A stretch of DNA of 64,000 bases from Microbacterium thalli (GTDB lineage Bacteria > Actinomycetota > Actinomycetes > Actinomycetales > Microbacteriaceae). A program made the position numbers and the translations under genes. Each line of letters begins with the position of its first letter. Within the stretch, counting starts at the first letter, position 1. A model generated the notes under the pieces. That model ran no database searches and was not told the DNA's origin. It saw only the letters and a program-made list of their open reading frames with translations. The stretch spans positions 602,732-666,731 of the forward strand of contig NZ_JAQZCH010000001.1 of the NCBI RefSeq assembly GCF_028737325.1, in the 5' to 3' direction. Below, in pieces: positions 35,673 to 44,920 of this stretch.

Positions 35673-37330
35673 GCGCGAAACGGCCCCCCGCCCCACCGCC
35701 CCAGCTGCCTGGCTTCACCTACCTCGAGCTGCTGGGGTCGGGCGGGTTCGCCGACGTCTACCTGTACGAGCAGCACCTGCCCCGCCGCAAGGTCGCGGTC
35801 AAGGTCCTCTTGCCCGATCGGATGGCCGGGGGCTCGGTCGAGCAGTTCACCGCCGAGGCGAACGTCATGGCGATGCTCTCGACGCACCCCGCGATCGTCA
35901 CGATCTACCAGGCGGGACTCGCCGACGACCAGCGCCCCTATCTGGTCATGGAGAACTGCCCGCGCCCGAACCTGCAGGTGCGCTATCGCGCCGCGACGTT
36001 CTCGGTGGCCGAGGCGCTGCGCGTGGGCATCCAGGTGGCGGCGGCCGTCGAGACGGCCCACCGCGCCGGCATCCTGCACCGCGACATCAAGCCGGCCAAC
36101 ATCCTCGTCACCGAGTACAACCGCCCGGCCCTGACCGACTTCGGCATCGCGACGACGACCGACGGTGCCGACGAGACCGCGGGCATGTCGATCCCGTGGT
36201 CGCCGCCCGAGGCGTTCGGTGACCGCCCCGACTCCGGCGTGCGGTCGGACGTGTACGCGCTCGGCGCCACGATCTACACGCTGCTCGCCGGCCGCTCGCC
36301 CTTCGAGGAGCCCGGTGGGCGCAACACCGCCGCCGACCTCATCCACCGCATCGAGACGATGCCGGTCGCCCCGCTCGAGCGAGCCGACGTGCCGGCCTCG
36401 CTCGAGCAGGCGCTCGTGCGTGCGCTGGCCAAGAGTCCGTCGGCCCGCTTCGACAGTGCCGTCTCGTTCGCGCGGGCGCTGCAGCGCGTGCAGATCGAGC
36501 TGGCGCACTCCGTCACGCCGATCGACATCCTCGACGACTCGCCCGAGGCCGAAGACGACGAGGATGCCGACGGCGAGCTCACGCGCGTTCGCGGCATCGT
36601 CAGCATCGAGCCCACGACCGCGCCCCCGGCCGGCTCCACGCGTCGCAAGGACCGCGCGGATGCCGTCTCGCCGTTCGCCCCCTCGGCGCCCCCGGTCACC
36701 TCGGCCGACGCGGACCACACCGTCCTGCGGCCGTCGGCGGGAGAGCGCGATGCCACGGTGCGCCGGCCCCGGACGCTCGACGCGGCGCCGGAGCAGACGG
36801 TGCAGCGACGACAGCCCGCCGCGACGTCTGCGGCCCCCGCGGGCCACGAGTCCGACGAGACTTCCGGAACGCCTGTCGGCGCATCGACGGGTGGTGCCGA
36901 CCCCGCGCAGCGGCCCCGGTCGCGGTCGTGGCTGTGGATCAGCCTCGGTGCGGTCGCGGCGGTGCTCGTGGTCGCGGTGGTCGTCGTCGCGAGCATGCTG
37001 CAGCCGCCCGCGACAGCGGAGCCCGAGAACTCGCCGGCGCCGACGAGTGCACCGCAGGACCCGCTCGCCGGCTTCGTGCCGCGCGTCGGAGACCTCGCGG
37101 GTGCGACATCCGGTGATCAGGTCACGTTCACGTGGACGAATCCGGATCCCATCGAGGGCGACACCTACCTCTGGTACCCGGTGACGCTCGACGGGGCCGG
37201 AGCCCCGCAGCGCGTCGAGGCCGAGACCATAGCCGTTCCCGCCGATCCGTCGGGCCGCACGTGCATCGAGGTGCAGCTGGTGCGCTCGAACGGCGGGGCA
37301 GGCGACGCGGTTCGCGGCTGCACCCCCTGA
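35669..37330 (+). CDS. Receptor-type serine/threonine protein kinase
   Basis: A 553-residue membrane kinase. The N-terminal kinase domain (about 15-275) has glycine loop GSGGFADV (23-30), Lys45, catalytic HRDIKPANI (137-145), DFG Asp157 and SIPWSPPEAF in place of the usual APE motif. A long Ala/Pro/Thr-rich juxtamembrane region contains many threonines. One span (about 420-444, WLWISLGAVAAVLVVAVVVV) leads to an extracellular domain of about 100 residues that looks FN3-like, with a Cys pair; it has no PASTA repeats. It is the last gene of the coupled chain (GTGA overlap). Its likely job is to relay envelope state to the FHA proteins. Confidence 0.93.
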   Translation: MSAKRPPAPPPQLPGFTYLELLGSGGFADVYLYEQHLPRRKVAVKVLLPDRMAGGSVEQFTAEANVMAMLSTHPAIVTIYQAGLADDQRPYLVMENCPRPNLQVRYRAATFSVAEALRVGIQVAAAVETAHRAGILHRDIKPANILVTEYNRPALTDFGIATTTDGADETAGMSIPWSPPEAFGDRPDSGVRSDVYALGATIYTLLAGRSPFEEPGGRNTAADLIHRIETMPVAPLERADVPASLEQALVRALAKSPSARFDSAVSFARALQRVQIELAHSVTPIDILDDSPEAEDDEDADGELTRVRGIVSIEPTTAPPAGSTRRKDRADAVSPFAPSAPPVTSADADHTVLRPSAGERDATVRRPRTLDAAPEQTVQRRQPAATSAAPAGHESDETSGTPVGASTGGADPAQRPRSRSWLWISLGAVAAVLVVAVVVVASMLQPPATAEPENSPAPTSAPQDPLAGFVPRVGDLAGATSGDQVTFTWTNPDPIEGDTYLWYPVTLDGAGAPQRVEAETIAVPADPSGRTCIEVQLVRSNGGAGDAVRGCTP

Positions 37331-37346
37331 CCCTGGCGTCGGGTCA
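37328..37346. terminator. Small hairpin containing the stop codons of two convergent kinase genes
   Basis: TGACCC (37328-37333) and GGGTCA (37341-37346) pair across seven bases. The TGA of the plus-strand kinase and the TCA (stop) of the minus-strand kinase are the stem ends. A weak bidirectional terminator is possible in the 13-base gap. Confidence 0.35.
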
Positions 37347-38816
37347 ATCGTCGGCGCGCTTCTCCTCGCCGCGCTTGCGGGCCTCTTCCTCTGCCTTCCG
37401 CTGCTCCTGGTCGCGCTTCTCGGCCTCGGCCTCGGCTTTCTTCGCGGCTTCCTCGGCGGCTTTCGCCGCGTTCTTCGCGGCTTCCTCCGCCGCTTTAGCG
37501 GCCTCTTCCGCGGCCTTGCGGTCCGCCTCCGACACCTCGCCCCCGCCTCCGCTCGAATCCTCGACCGGTGCCGCGGGGGCCTCGTCGGCGGGCTCCTCGA
37601 CGACGGTCGCCGGCTGCGGCGTCTCCACGGGCGCGGGCTCGGGCGCGGGGGACTGCTCGGTGTCGGCAGGAGTCGTGGGCGGCGCCTCGGGGCCGGCCGT
37701 GCCCGCCAGCCACGCACCGGTGACCGCCGTGGCCGCGAGGGCAGCCGCGGCGAGTCCGCCGATCAGCCCGACGCGGCGACGGGACCGCCGCCGTTCGTCG
37801 GTCTCGTCCATCGCCATCGTGGTCGCCGCGCCGGCGGCTCCCCCGCCCGCGGCGCCCGCTACGGCCACGGCGCCCGCGGCGGCCGGGGCACCCGCAGCCG
37901 GCATCACGCGGGTCTGCGTCGCGGTCGGGGTGGGCGCCGCCGCGACCGCTGCGGGAAGGGGCGGCAGCGCGGGCGTCGCCGGACGGCGGACGAGATCGGA
38001 TGCCGCCGCGTAGACGTCGGCGGCGCTCGGTCGCTCTTCCGGGCGCATCGCGGTCATCCGCGTGAGCAGCGCCGCCCAGTCCGCGCCGAGCGCGTCGGGG
38101 ATCTCGGGGGCGACCGACAGGCGGGCGAGAGCCTCGCCGAAGCCTTCGGCGTGAGGGAAGGCGCGCCCACCGGTGAGCGATTCGAGCAGCACGAGGCCGA
38201 GCGCGTAGATGTCGGCGGGCGGTGCGGGCGGAGCGTTGGTCAGCTGCTCGGGTGCGAGGTAGGCCGCCGTGCCGATGACCGTTCCGGGCTGCGTGAGCCG
38301 GGCGGCATCCACCAGCACCGAGATCCCGAAGTCGGCGAGCTTGGCTCCCGAGCGGCTGCCGGGAAGCGACGTCTGCGACAGGAGCACGTTCGACGGCTTG
38401 ATGTCGCGGTGCACGATGCCGGCGCCGTGCACGACGTGCAGTGCCTCGGCCAGGTCGGCCGCGAGCGCGGCGACGTCGGCGGGCGGCAGGGGGCCGGCGG
38501 CGATCCGGGCGGCGAGGGTCGGGCCGTCGACGAACTCCATGACGAGGTACTCGGCGCGCCCCGGCGACAGCTGCGCGTCGTAGAGGGTGACGAGCGCCGG
38601 ATGGTTCAGTGAGGCGAGCACGGTCATCTCGCTGCGGGCACGGTTCGACGTCGCGCCCTCCATCTCGGGGCGGAGCAGCTTGATCGCGACGGTGCGGCCG
38701 AGGAGCACGTCCTCGGCGCGGTACACCCGCGCCATGCCGCCCTGGCCGACGCAGTCACCCAGCCGGTAGCGGCCGTCGAGCATCGCCTCCGTGGGCGGAG
38801 GGTCGTTCGTCACCAT
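37344..38816 (-). CDS. Second receptor-type serine/threonine protein kinase with Ala/Lys/Glu coiled-coil tail
   Basis: A 490-residue kinase, convergent with the first. The kinase domain has GQGGMARV (24-31), Lys46, HRDIKPSNV (136-144), DFG Asp162 and APE (188-190). An Ala/Gly/Pro linker precedes one span (about 349-372). The outer part is Pro/Thr/Glu-rich and then, from about 425, a strongly helical AAEEAAKAAEEAAK-type coiled coil ending in KRGEEKRADD. Such a tail is unusual for a kinase sensor region and could bind wall polymer or form a stalk. ATG 38816 has AGGAGGAGG upstream; the longer open frame beyond is shadow of the rhamnosidase gene. Confidence 0.92.
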   Translation of the reverse strand: MVTNDPPPTEAMLDGRYRLGDCVGQGGMARVYRAEDVLLGRTVAIKLLRPEMEGATSNRARSEMTVLASLNHPALVTLYDAQLSPGRAEYLVMEFVDGPTLAARIAAGPLPPADVAALAADLAEALHVVHGAGIVHRDIKPSNVLLSQTSLPGSRSGAKLADFGISVLVDAARLTQPGTVIGTAAYLAPEQLTNAPPAPPADIYALGLVLLESLTGGRAFPHAEGFGEALARLSVAPEIPDALGADWAALLTRMTAMRPEERPSAADVYAAASDLVRRPATPALPPLPAAVAAAPTPTATQTRVMPAAGAPAAAGAVAVAGAAGGGAAGAATTMAMDETDERRRSRRRVGLIGGLAAAALAATAVTGAWLAGTAGPEAPPTTPADTEQSPAPEPAPVETPQPATVVEEPADEAPAAPVEDSSGGGGEVSEADRKAAEEAAKAAEEAAKNAAKAAEEAAKKAEAEAEKRDQEQRKAEEEARKRGEEKRADD

Positions 38817-38929
38817 GGCCTCCTCCTGCGGGCGCGCCCTCGGGACGGACGCGGCCACCTCCCACGGTAGGGATCGGCCGGTGCACAGCCAGGGTCTTGA
38901 CACCCGGCCGGGAGCGTGAGGGCGGCCGA

Positions 38930-41728
38930 TCAGGTCGGCACGCCGGCGAGCGCGGCGTCGATGCGTGCCACGAGGGCGGCCGGTGCCGACACGGCGGCGA
39001 GCTCGTCGCGCAGGCGGCGGCCGGGTACCCAGCGGATGTAGGCGTCGAACTCGGTCGCCATCTCGGGGGAATGCACCGCGATCGTCCGCGACACCGCGGC
39101 GCAGGCGCCGGGGGCGTCGGCGATGACGGCGAGGTCGGTGTCGACGCCGATCTCGGGGGACCGGCGCAGCGCAACCGTCACCTCCCACGTGTGGTCGCCG
39201 GCGCCGACCTCGAAGGGTGCGCGGTCGCCGAGATCCACCCACGCCGTCACGCCGTGCGGAACCTGCGCTCGCACGCGCAGACGGTCGGGGGCAGCCGCAT
39301 CCCGGTGCCACTCCACGCCGGCGCGACCGCGGGGTGTGTCGTGCGCGACGCGCGCGTGCTGAAGCGACGAGATGAACCACGGCTGTATCCGCAGCCGCGA
39401 CCAGCCCGGTGCGTCGCAGGCGAGCCCCCCGACGCGGCGGTGCAGCACGTCGCCGACCGATCCGAGTGCGTAATGGTTGAACGACGTCATCCCCGACGGA
39501 TGCAGTGTGCCGTCGGGGCGGATGCCGTCCCACCGCTCCCACACGGTCGTCGCCCCCTGCGACAGCGGGTACAGCCAGGAGGGACACATCGTCTGCAGCA
39601 GGAGCTGCTCGGCGGCGCCCTCCTGTCTGCCCGACAGCAGGGCGTCGAGCACGAGCGGCGTTCCCAGGAACCCCGTGGCCATGCGATACCCGCCGGCTCG
39701 CAGGAGGAACGCCAGGCGTTCGGCGGCGGCGGGCCGCAGCGCGGCGGGAAGCAGGTCGAACTCCAGGGCGAGGGCGTAGGCGGTGGGCGCATCGGAGGCG
39801 AGGCGGCCGCGCGGTGTGACGTACGTCGCGACGAAGGCATCCCGGACGTCGTCGGCGAGGACGGCGTACCGGGTCGCGGCGTCGCCGTCGCCCGCGCGGT
39901 CGAGCGCGTCCGAGACGAGTCGGGCGGATCGCGCGAAGTACGCCGTGGCGACGAGGCCGGGGTCGGTCTTCGCCTTGTCCGGACGTGCGACCGTGGGGTC
40001 CAGCCAGTCGCCGTACTGGAATCCCCGCTCCCACAGGCGGTCCGGCCCGGCGGCATCCGAGACGGCGTCGACCCAGGCGCGCATCGGACCGATCATCCGC
40101 GCGAGGAGCGTCCGGTCACCGAACCGTTCGTGGAGCACCGTGGGGATGACGGTGATGGCGTCGCCCCAGCCCGCCGCCATCGTCTCGCCGAGGCTGCCGA
40201 GTGTCTGCGGCACGACAGTGGGCACGCGGCCGCCCCGCGACGCCTGCTCGGCGACGACGTCGGTGAGCCACGACGCGAAGAACGCGTCCGTGTCGAAGAG
40301 CGACGCCGCGGTCGGTGCGAACACCTGCGCGTCGCCCGTCCACCCCAGCCGCTCGTCGCGCTGCGGACAGTCGGTCGGCAGCGACAGGGCGTTGCCGGCG
40401 AAGCTCCACACGATGTTCTCGTGGAGCCGATTGAGGCGCTCGTCGGAGCAGGAGAACCACCCGGTGCGCGTCAGGTCGGTGTGGAGCACGACGGCGGCGA
40501 AATCGGTCGGATCCAGCTCGCCCGGGTAGCCGGTCACCTCGACGTAGCGGAAACCGTGGAAGGTGAACCGCGGCTCGCACACGGTGTCGCCCGCTCCGTC
40601 GAGGACGAAGGTGTCGGTCGCGGCGGCGGCGCGCAACGGGCGGGTGTTCACACGCCCCGCGTCGATCACCTCGGCGTGGCGCAGCACGATGCGGGTGCCG
40701 GCCGGACCCGAGACGCGGAATCGCACCCGCCCGACGAGGTTCTGGCCGAAGTCGAGCAGGACGCGGTCCGGGTCGGCGCTGTCGGGGACGGCGACGACGG
40801 GGAGGGAGCGGATGCGGCGCACCGGCTCGATGTCGATGGGCACCGGGTCTCTGTCGGGCCGGGCCAGCGCCGGGGCCTCCCAGGCCGCATCGTCGAACGC
40901 CTGCGTCTCCCAGCCGGACGGGTGCCGCCGGAGATCGACCTCCTCTCCGGCGTAGATACCGCTCGAGACGAGCTCGCCGTCGCCGAAGAGTCGCCAGCGC
41001 TCGTCGCCGCTGATGTCCTCGATGCGGCCGTCCTCGTGACGCAGGCGCAGCAGTGGCGCGATCCCCGGCTGATCGCCGTAGAAGCGTTCTGCGGTCTCGC
41101 CGAACCCGTAGGTCTCGGTGTACCAGCCGCCCGCGACCTCGACCGCGAGCGTATTCACCTCGCCGGGGCGAAGAAGGGCCGAGACATCGGTCAGCTGGAG
41201 CGGGAGCCGGTGCTGATACGCGGTCCAGCCGGGGTGCAGCACGCCGTCGTCGACGTCGGCGCCGTTCAGGCGTGCGTGATAGACACCGTGCGCGGCCACG
41301 TGCAATTCCGCCGAGGTCACCGTGGCCGCGACCGCGAACGCGCGACGCGCGAGGAACGGCTGGGCCGCGCGCGTCGGGCGGGCAAGACCCAGAAAGGAGG
41401 CGGTCCACGGCTCGTCGGTGAAGCGTGCGCGGATCTCGTGAGCCTCCGACCACGCACTCGCCGAGCCGTCGACACCGACGACCCGAACCTCGAGCGTCCG
41501 CACGTCGCCCGGCTGCAGCGGGGGGAACGGCCACTCCTCGAGGACACCGTAGGGATTCGCCGCCGCGACCGTGATGCGGTCGAGTCGGAGCTCGGCGCGC
41601 GCTGCTTTCCACGCGGCGGGCGCTTCGACGAGCCACGACACGGGGGGCCGCGCTGAGGCGGCGAGCGAGATGTCTCGCCGCCGCCCCACGCGCAGGCCGA
41701 CGACGCGCGGCTCGTGTGCGATGGTCAC
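38930..41728 (-). CDS. Alpha-L-rhamnosidase, GH78
   Basis: A 932-residue enzyme that removes terminal alpha-L-rhamnose from plant polysaccharides or flavonoid glycosides. N-terminal Ig-like and CBM67-like sandwiches (ARPTRAAQPFLARRAF, LNGADVDDGVLHPGWTAYQ) precede the (alpha/alpha)6 barrel with the family signature DCPQRDERLGWTGDAQ near 453-468, containing catalytic acidic residues. The C-terminal beta domain starts around GVEWHRD. There is no signal peptide, so it acts inside the cell on imported oligosaccharides. The start is GTG 41728, overlapping the stop of the upstream surface hydrolase by four bases (GTGA), so the two are co-translated. Confidence 0.93.
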   Translation of the reverse strand: MTIAHEPRVVGLRVGRRRDISLAASARPPVSWLVEAPAAWKAARAELRLDRITVAAANPYGVLEEWPFPPLQPGDVRTLEVRVVGVDGSASAWSEAHEIRARFTDEPWTASFLGLARPTRAAQPFLARRAFAVAATVTSAELHVAAHGVYHARLNGADVDDGVLHPGWTAYQHRLPLQLTDVSALLRPGEVNTLAVEVAGGWYTETYGFGETAERFYGDQPGIAPLLRLRHEDGRIEDISGDERWRLFGDGELVSSGIYAGEEVDLRRHPSGWETQAFDDAAWEAPALARPDRDPVPIDIEPVRRIRSLPVVAVPDSADPDRVLLDFGQNLVGRVRFRVSGPAGTRIVLRHAEVIDAGRVNTRPLRAAAATDTFVLDGAGDTVCEPRFTFHGFRYVEVTGYPGELDPTDFAAVVLHTDLTRTGWFSCSDERLNRLHENIVWSFAGNALSLPTDCPQRDERLGWTGDAQVFAPTAASLFDTDAFFASWLTDVVAEQASRGGRVPTVVPQTLGSLGETMAAGWGDAITVIPTVLHERFGDRTLLARMIGPMRAWVDAVSDAAGPDRLWERGFQYGDWLDPTVARPDKAKTDPGLVATAYFARSARLVSDALDRAGDGDAATRYAVLADDVRDAFVATYVTPRGRLASDAPTAYALALEFDLLPAALRPAAAERLAFLLRAGGYRMATGFLGTPLVLDALLSGRQEGAAEQLLLQTMCPSWLYPLSQGATTVWERWDGIRPDGTLHPSGMTSFNHYALGSVGDVLHRRVGGLACDAPGWSRLRIQPWFISSLQHARVAHDTPRGRAGVEWHRDAAAPDRLRVRAQVPHGVTAWVDLGDRAPFEVGAGDHTWEVTVALRRSPEIGVDTDLAVIADAPGACAAVSRTIAVHSPEMATEFDAYIRWVPGRRLRDELAAVSAPAALVARIDAALAGVPT

Positions 41729-44688
41729 GACCGCCGGGCCGTACGGCGCATGACGAGCAGCCCGCCCGCGGTGACCGACGCGGCGATCGCGGCGCCGAGC
41801 CAGGTCAGCAGCGACGATCCTCCGGTGCTCGCGAGCGCACGCGCGTCGCCGGTCCCAGCCGCCGTAGCGCTGCTCACCGTGCCGCCGCCCGTGGCGGTGC
41901 CGGGAGCCGACGATCCGCTGCCGCCCGCAACGCCGGGCTCGGTGGGTTCGATCGGCGGTTCGACGACCGGCGTCGGGGCGAGCAGCCGCACGGCGGTGAA
42001 CTGCCCGGAGTCCTTCTCGCCCGCGATGCCGCCACCCCAGGAGAGGAAGCCGGCGCGGCCCGCGCCGTCGGCCTCGTTGACGATCGCCGCACTGCTCAGC
42101 AGCGACGTCGTGGGGTCGACGCCCCGCAGCAGGTTCCACGGGATCGCCGTCTCGTAGACCGTGCGGCCCGTGTCGTCGTCGCGCGAGATCGCCACCGGAG
42201 CGCCCGGGACGGGGCCGGCGCCCGCGTCGACGGAGAGCCAGCGGTACAGCTGCGGGCCCGCGCTCGTGAGCGCCATGCCGAACTCGTGCCACGTCGTCGC
42301 GGCACCCGGTGCGCCGCCCGCGACGGTGAACTGGATGGAGTCGCCCTGCCAGATGTTCGCGCCCTGCGCCGGCTGATCGTGCACGTCGTCGGCGACATCG
42401 GCCGAGAGGTACAGGTACTCCTCGTCCCAGGTGAGCCACGCTCGTGCGGATTGGTCGGCGTCGTCGGCGTCCCCGTTCGCGGCGAACGCGATCGGGGCGA
42501 CGCCGCCGAGATCATCGATCGTTCCGTCGACGGTGATCGTGCGGTGCGTCGCCGGCTGGACGGATGCCGCATCCACCGGCGCGACCCGACCCGAGGCCGT
42601 CAACGTCGAACCGTCGACGACGGCCGTCGCGGTGAACGCCGCGGGTTCGGTCAGCTCGTCCAGCGGTACGTCGATGACGACATCCGCGTCCGCGTCGATG
42701 GTCGTCGGGGCGGAGAGCTGTGCGCTCGTCGCCCCCACGATGTACGACAGCGAGGTGAGCGCCCGGGGCGTCGCCGAGGCGTTCGCGACGCGCACGCGGA
42801 GGACGGAGGCGCCGTCCGCGGTGAGAGCCTGTGCCGCCTGAAGCGTCACGGGTTCGCGCACCGTCGTCGTGGCGCGGAGGGTTCCGGCATAACGGTCGCC
42901 CTCGAACACGCGCGCGCTCGTCTCGTACGCCCCCGCTGTCGCCGCGGCCGGCACGGTCACCGAGGTGCTCGCCGTCGCGCCGGGTTCGGTCGTCTGCGCC
43001 GCTTCAGTGCCGTCCGGCAGGACGAGACGCCACGCGGAGGCGGCATCCGGGCGACCCTGGACGGTCCAGGTCCCGGCCATCGGCGAACCCGCGACGGCGG
43101 GATCGAGCGTCAGCGCGGCCGCGGTCTGCCCGATCGCCGTCACGTCGCCGTGCACGTAGAGCGGCTCGGTGCCCACGTGCGCCAGCACCGGAGCGCCGGA
43201 CCCGCCGCTGACCGTCTCTGCGGCGCCGAACATCGTCGTGATCTCGGCGGAGCCGGCGACCTCGAGCGAGATCGTCCGGGCGGCGTCCGACCAGAAGACG
43301 TGCAGCGGACCGGCGGCCGTGTCGAACCGGAGATGGCGCAGGCCCGGCAGCGGGTCGTCGCGCCCGGCGAAGGTCGCCGAGGCGAGGGCGTCGCCCGCGA
43401 CGGCATACGCGGCGAACGACGGCTTCGGCGTGAAGGCCCCCAGCGCGTCGTCGGGGTGATGCAGCAGGCCGAAGTTCTCTTCCGTCTCGGCGTCTACGAC
43501 CCCGTCGTTGACGAGGTCGTAGACGTAGTACCGTTCGGCGTCGTGGGCTGCGGCGATCACGGCCGATTTCGCGATGTCGGCCGCTTGCTGACGCTCCGGC
43601 ACGGCGCGTGCATTGGTGCCGGTGGGCCAGCCGTGCTCCGTGATCCACAGGGGCAGCGACTCGCCGTCGTTGTATCGACGCACGAGCGCATCGATACGGG
43701 TGAGCGTCTCATCGAGCGCGTCGGCTCCCACCGGGTAGCTGTAGGGGTGCAGCACGATGCCGTCGAGGTGCTCGAGCGCGCCGAGCTGGAACGTCCGCTC
43801 GAGCCAGTCGGTGTTCAGGTTCGCCACCGCGGGGCCGATGACGGGCAGGCCCGGCGCGGCGGCTGCGATGGCGGGCGACGCGGCGGCGAGGAGGGCGACG
43901 TAGTGCTCGGGCGAGACGTTGGTGTTCCCGCCGAGTCCGAGATCCCACTCGTTCCACACCTCGATGCCCGTCGACATGTCGCCGAACTCCGCCGCCATCG
44001 CCGCGGCGTAATCGGCGTAGGCGGCGACCGCGTCGGGGCTCACGGGGCCGTTGCCGGCGTCGTACAGCGGGTTGCCGTACCCGGCGAGCAGGAGCGGGCG
44101 AATGCCCTGTGCGCGTGCCGAGTCGAGGAACTCCGCCCGGGCCCGCGACCAGTCGTAGACCCCCGGCTGCGTCTCGACCTCGCTCCAGTAGATCTCGTCG
44201 CGCAGCTGGGCGAACCCGCCCGCGGTCAGCGCCTGCATCGACGCCGGGTCCCAGGACTGCCCGTAATGCGTGGCTGCGCCGAATCGGCCGGTCGCCGAGG
44301 CGGCGGCATCCGTGTCGGGGAGGATCGCGAAGGTCGTCGCCGCGCTCGTCCGCCCGTCGCCGGTCGCGGTCACCTCGAGGCGGTACCAGCCGGTGTCGGT
44401 CACGTTCGGCGAGAGGGTGCCGTCGGACGGCTCGGAGCCGTCGTCGACGACCTCGCCCCAGCCGTCGACGACGCGCCACGTGATGGCCGCGGCCGACGTC
44501 TCGTACCGGATCGACACGGCGTCGCCGTCGTGGAAGAGATTGCCCCACGCCTGCGACGTGATCGAGAGCTCGGGCGCGGCGGCGGATGCCGGTGCGGCGA
44601 GGGCCCCGCCCAGGGCGAGGGCGAGGGCCGTTCCCGCCGCGGTGCGTCGGGGGAGAGAGCGGAGGGGGGTGAGGGGATGGTTCGGCAC
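41725..44688 (-). CDS. Surface-anchored clan GH-A glycoside hydrolase with CBM9-like domain and LAxTG sorting signal
   Basis: A 987-residue secreted protein. A signal peptide ends near PASAAA (about 37). A beta domain follows, then a TIM-barrel hydrolase (about 135-420) with acid/base Glu247 in EVWNEWD and nucleophile Glu351 in LWITEHGWPT, as in GH39/GH5-like clan GH-A enzymes. Beta-sandwich domains come next, and a CBM9-like module near 760-900 (DGTIDDLGG, AWLTWDEEYLYLSADVAD). The C-terminus has LASTG (952-956), a hydrophobic span and RRTARRS, a cell-wall sorting signal of the LAxTG kind used by class E sortases. It probably attacks plant wall polysaccharide at the cell surface. The GTG start has GAGGAG eight bases upstream. 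Confidence 0.9.
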   Translation of the reverse strand: MPNHPLTPLRSLPRRTAAGTALALALGGALAAPASAAAPELSITSQAWGNLFHDGDAVSIRYETSAAAITWRVVDGWGEVVDDGSEPSDGTLSPNVTDTGWYRLEVTATGDGRTSAATTFAILPDTDAAASATGRFGAATHYGQSWDPASMQALTAGGFAQLRDEIYWSEVETQPGVYDWSRARAEFLDSARAQGIRPLLLAGYGNPLYDAGNGPVSPDAVAAYADYAAAMAAEFGDMSTGIEVWNEWDLGLGGNTNVSPEHYVALLAAASPAIAAAAPGLPVIGPAVANLNTDWLERTFQLGALEHLDGIVLHPYSYPVGADALDETLTRIDALVRRYNDGESLPLWITEHGWPTGTNARAVPERQQAADIAKSAVIAAAHDAERYYVYDLVNDGVVDAETEENFGLLHHPDDALGAFTPKPSFAAYAVAGDALASATFAGRDDPLPGLRHLRFDTAAGPLHVFWSDAARTISLEVAGSAEITTMFGAAETVSGGSGAPVLAHVGTEPLYVHGDVTAIGQTAAALTLDPAVAGSPMAGTWTVQGRPDAASAWRLVLPDGTEAAQTTEPGATASTSVTVPAAATAGAYETSARVFEGDRYAGTLRATTTVREPVTLQAAQALTADGASVLRVRVANASATPRALTSLSYIVGATSAQLSAPTTIDADADVVIDVPLDELTEPAAFTATAVVDGSTLTASGRVAPVDAASVQPATHRTITVDGTIDDLGGVAPIAFAANGDADDADQSARAWLTWDEEYLYLSADVADDVHDQPAQGANIWQGDSIQFTVAGGAPGAATTWHEFGMALTSAGPQLYRWLSVDAGAGPVPGAPVAISRDDDTGRTVYETAIPWNLLRGVDPTTSLLSSAAIVNEADGAGRAGFLSWGGGIAGEKDSGQFTAVRLLAPTPVVEPPIEPTEPGVAGGSGSSAPGTATGGGTVSSATAAGTGDARALASTGGSSLLTWLGAAIAASVTAGGLLVMRRTARRS

Positions 44689-44730
44689 GCGGTGCTCCTC
44701 ATCGAGTGATCGCGGATGACGGACGGTCAG

Positions 44731-44745
44731 GGAAATCGTTTGTCC
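44731..44745. promoter_or_regulatory. LacI-type operator candidate O1 (hydrolase side)
   Basis: GGAAATCGTTTGTCC shares AATCGTTT-N-TCC with the site at 44878. It lies just downstream of the minus-strand promoter, a position suited to repression of the two hydrolase genes. Confidence 0.5.
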
Positions 44746-44753
44746 AGCGGGCA

Positions 44754-44782
44754 GTCTGACCGCGAGGCGTCGGGTCTGTCAA
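44754..44782 (-). promoter_or_regulatory. Promoter for the surface hydrolase/rhamnosidase operon
   Basis: On the minus strand TTGACA (44782-44777) is followed after 17 bases by TCAGAC (44759-44754), or after 18 by CAGACT. The -35 is a perfect consensus. The operator candidate at 44731-44745 falls around or just after the start of transcription. Confidence 0.55.
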
Positions 44783-44831
44783 CAGGGAACGTGCAGGGAC
44801 GCCGGATCTTCCGCGAGCTGAGCGACTCGTG

Positions 44832-44845
44832 AGAATCGGTTTTGA
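44832..44845. promoter_or_regulatory. LacI-type operator candidate O2, overlapping -35 of importer promoter
   Basis: AGAATCGGTTTTGA resembles the other two sites with one extra base in the core, and overlaps the TTGACG -35 at 44842. Confidence 0.38.
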
Positions 44846-44871
44846 CGCGCATGGTCGAAGGGTGCTAGACA
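44842..44871 (+). promoter_or_regulatory. Promoter for the oligosaccharide importer operon
   Basis: TTGACG (44842-44847), an 18-base spacer and TAGACA (44866-44871) form a good SigA-type promoter 50 bases before the ATG. Operator-like sites overlap both ends. Confidence 0.6.
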
Positions 44872-44877
44872 TCGGGG

Positions 44878-44892
44878 AGCAATCGTTTTTCC
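44878..44892. promoter_or_regulatory. LacI-type operator candidate O3 (importer side)
   Basis: AGCAATCGTTTTTCC matches the O1 core AATCGTTT-N-TCC and lies immediately downstream of the importer -10. A fourth sequence, the palindrome GAAACGTTTC at 44926-44935, falls in the first codons of the next gene. Confidence 0.5.
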
Positions 44893-44920
44893 TGCTTGCC
44901 CTTCACCACAAGGAGTTTCA

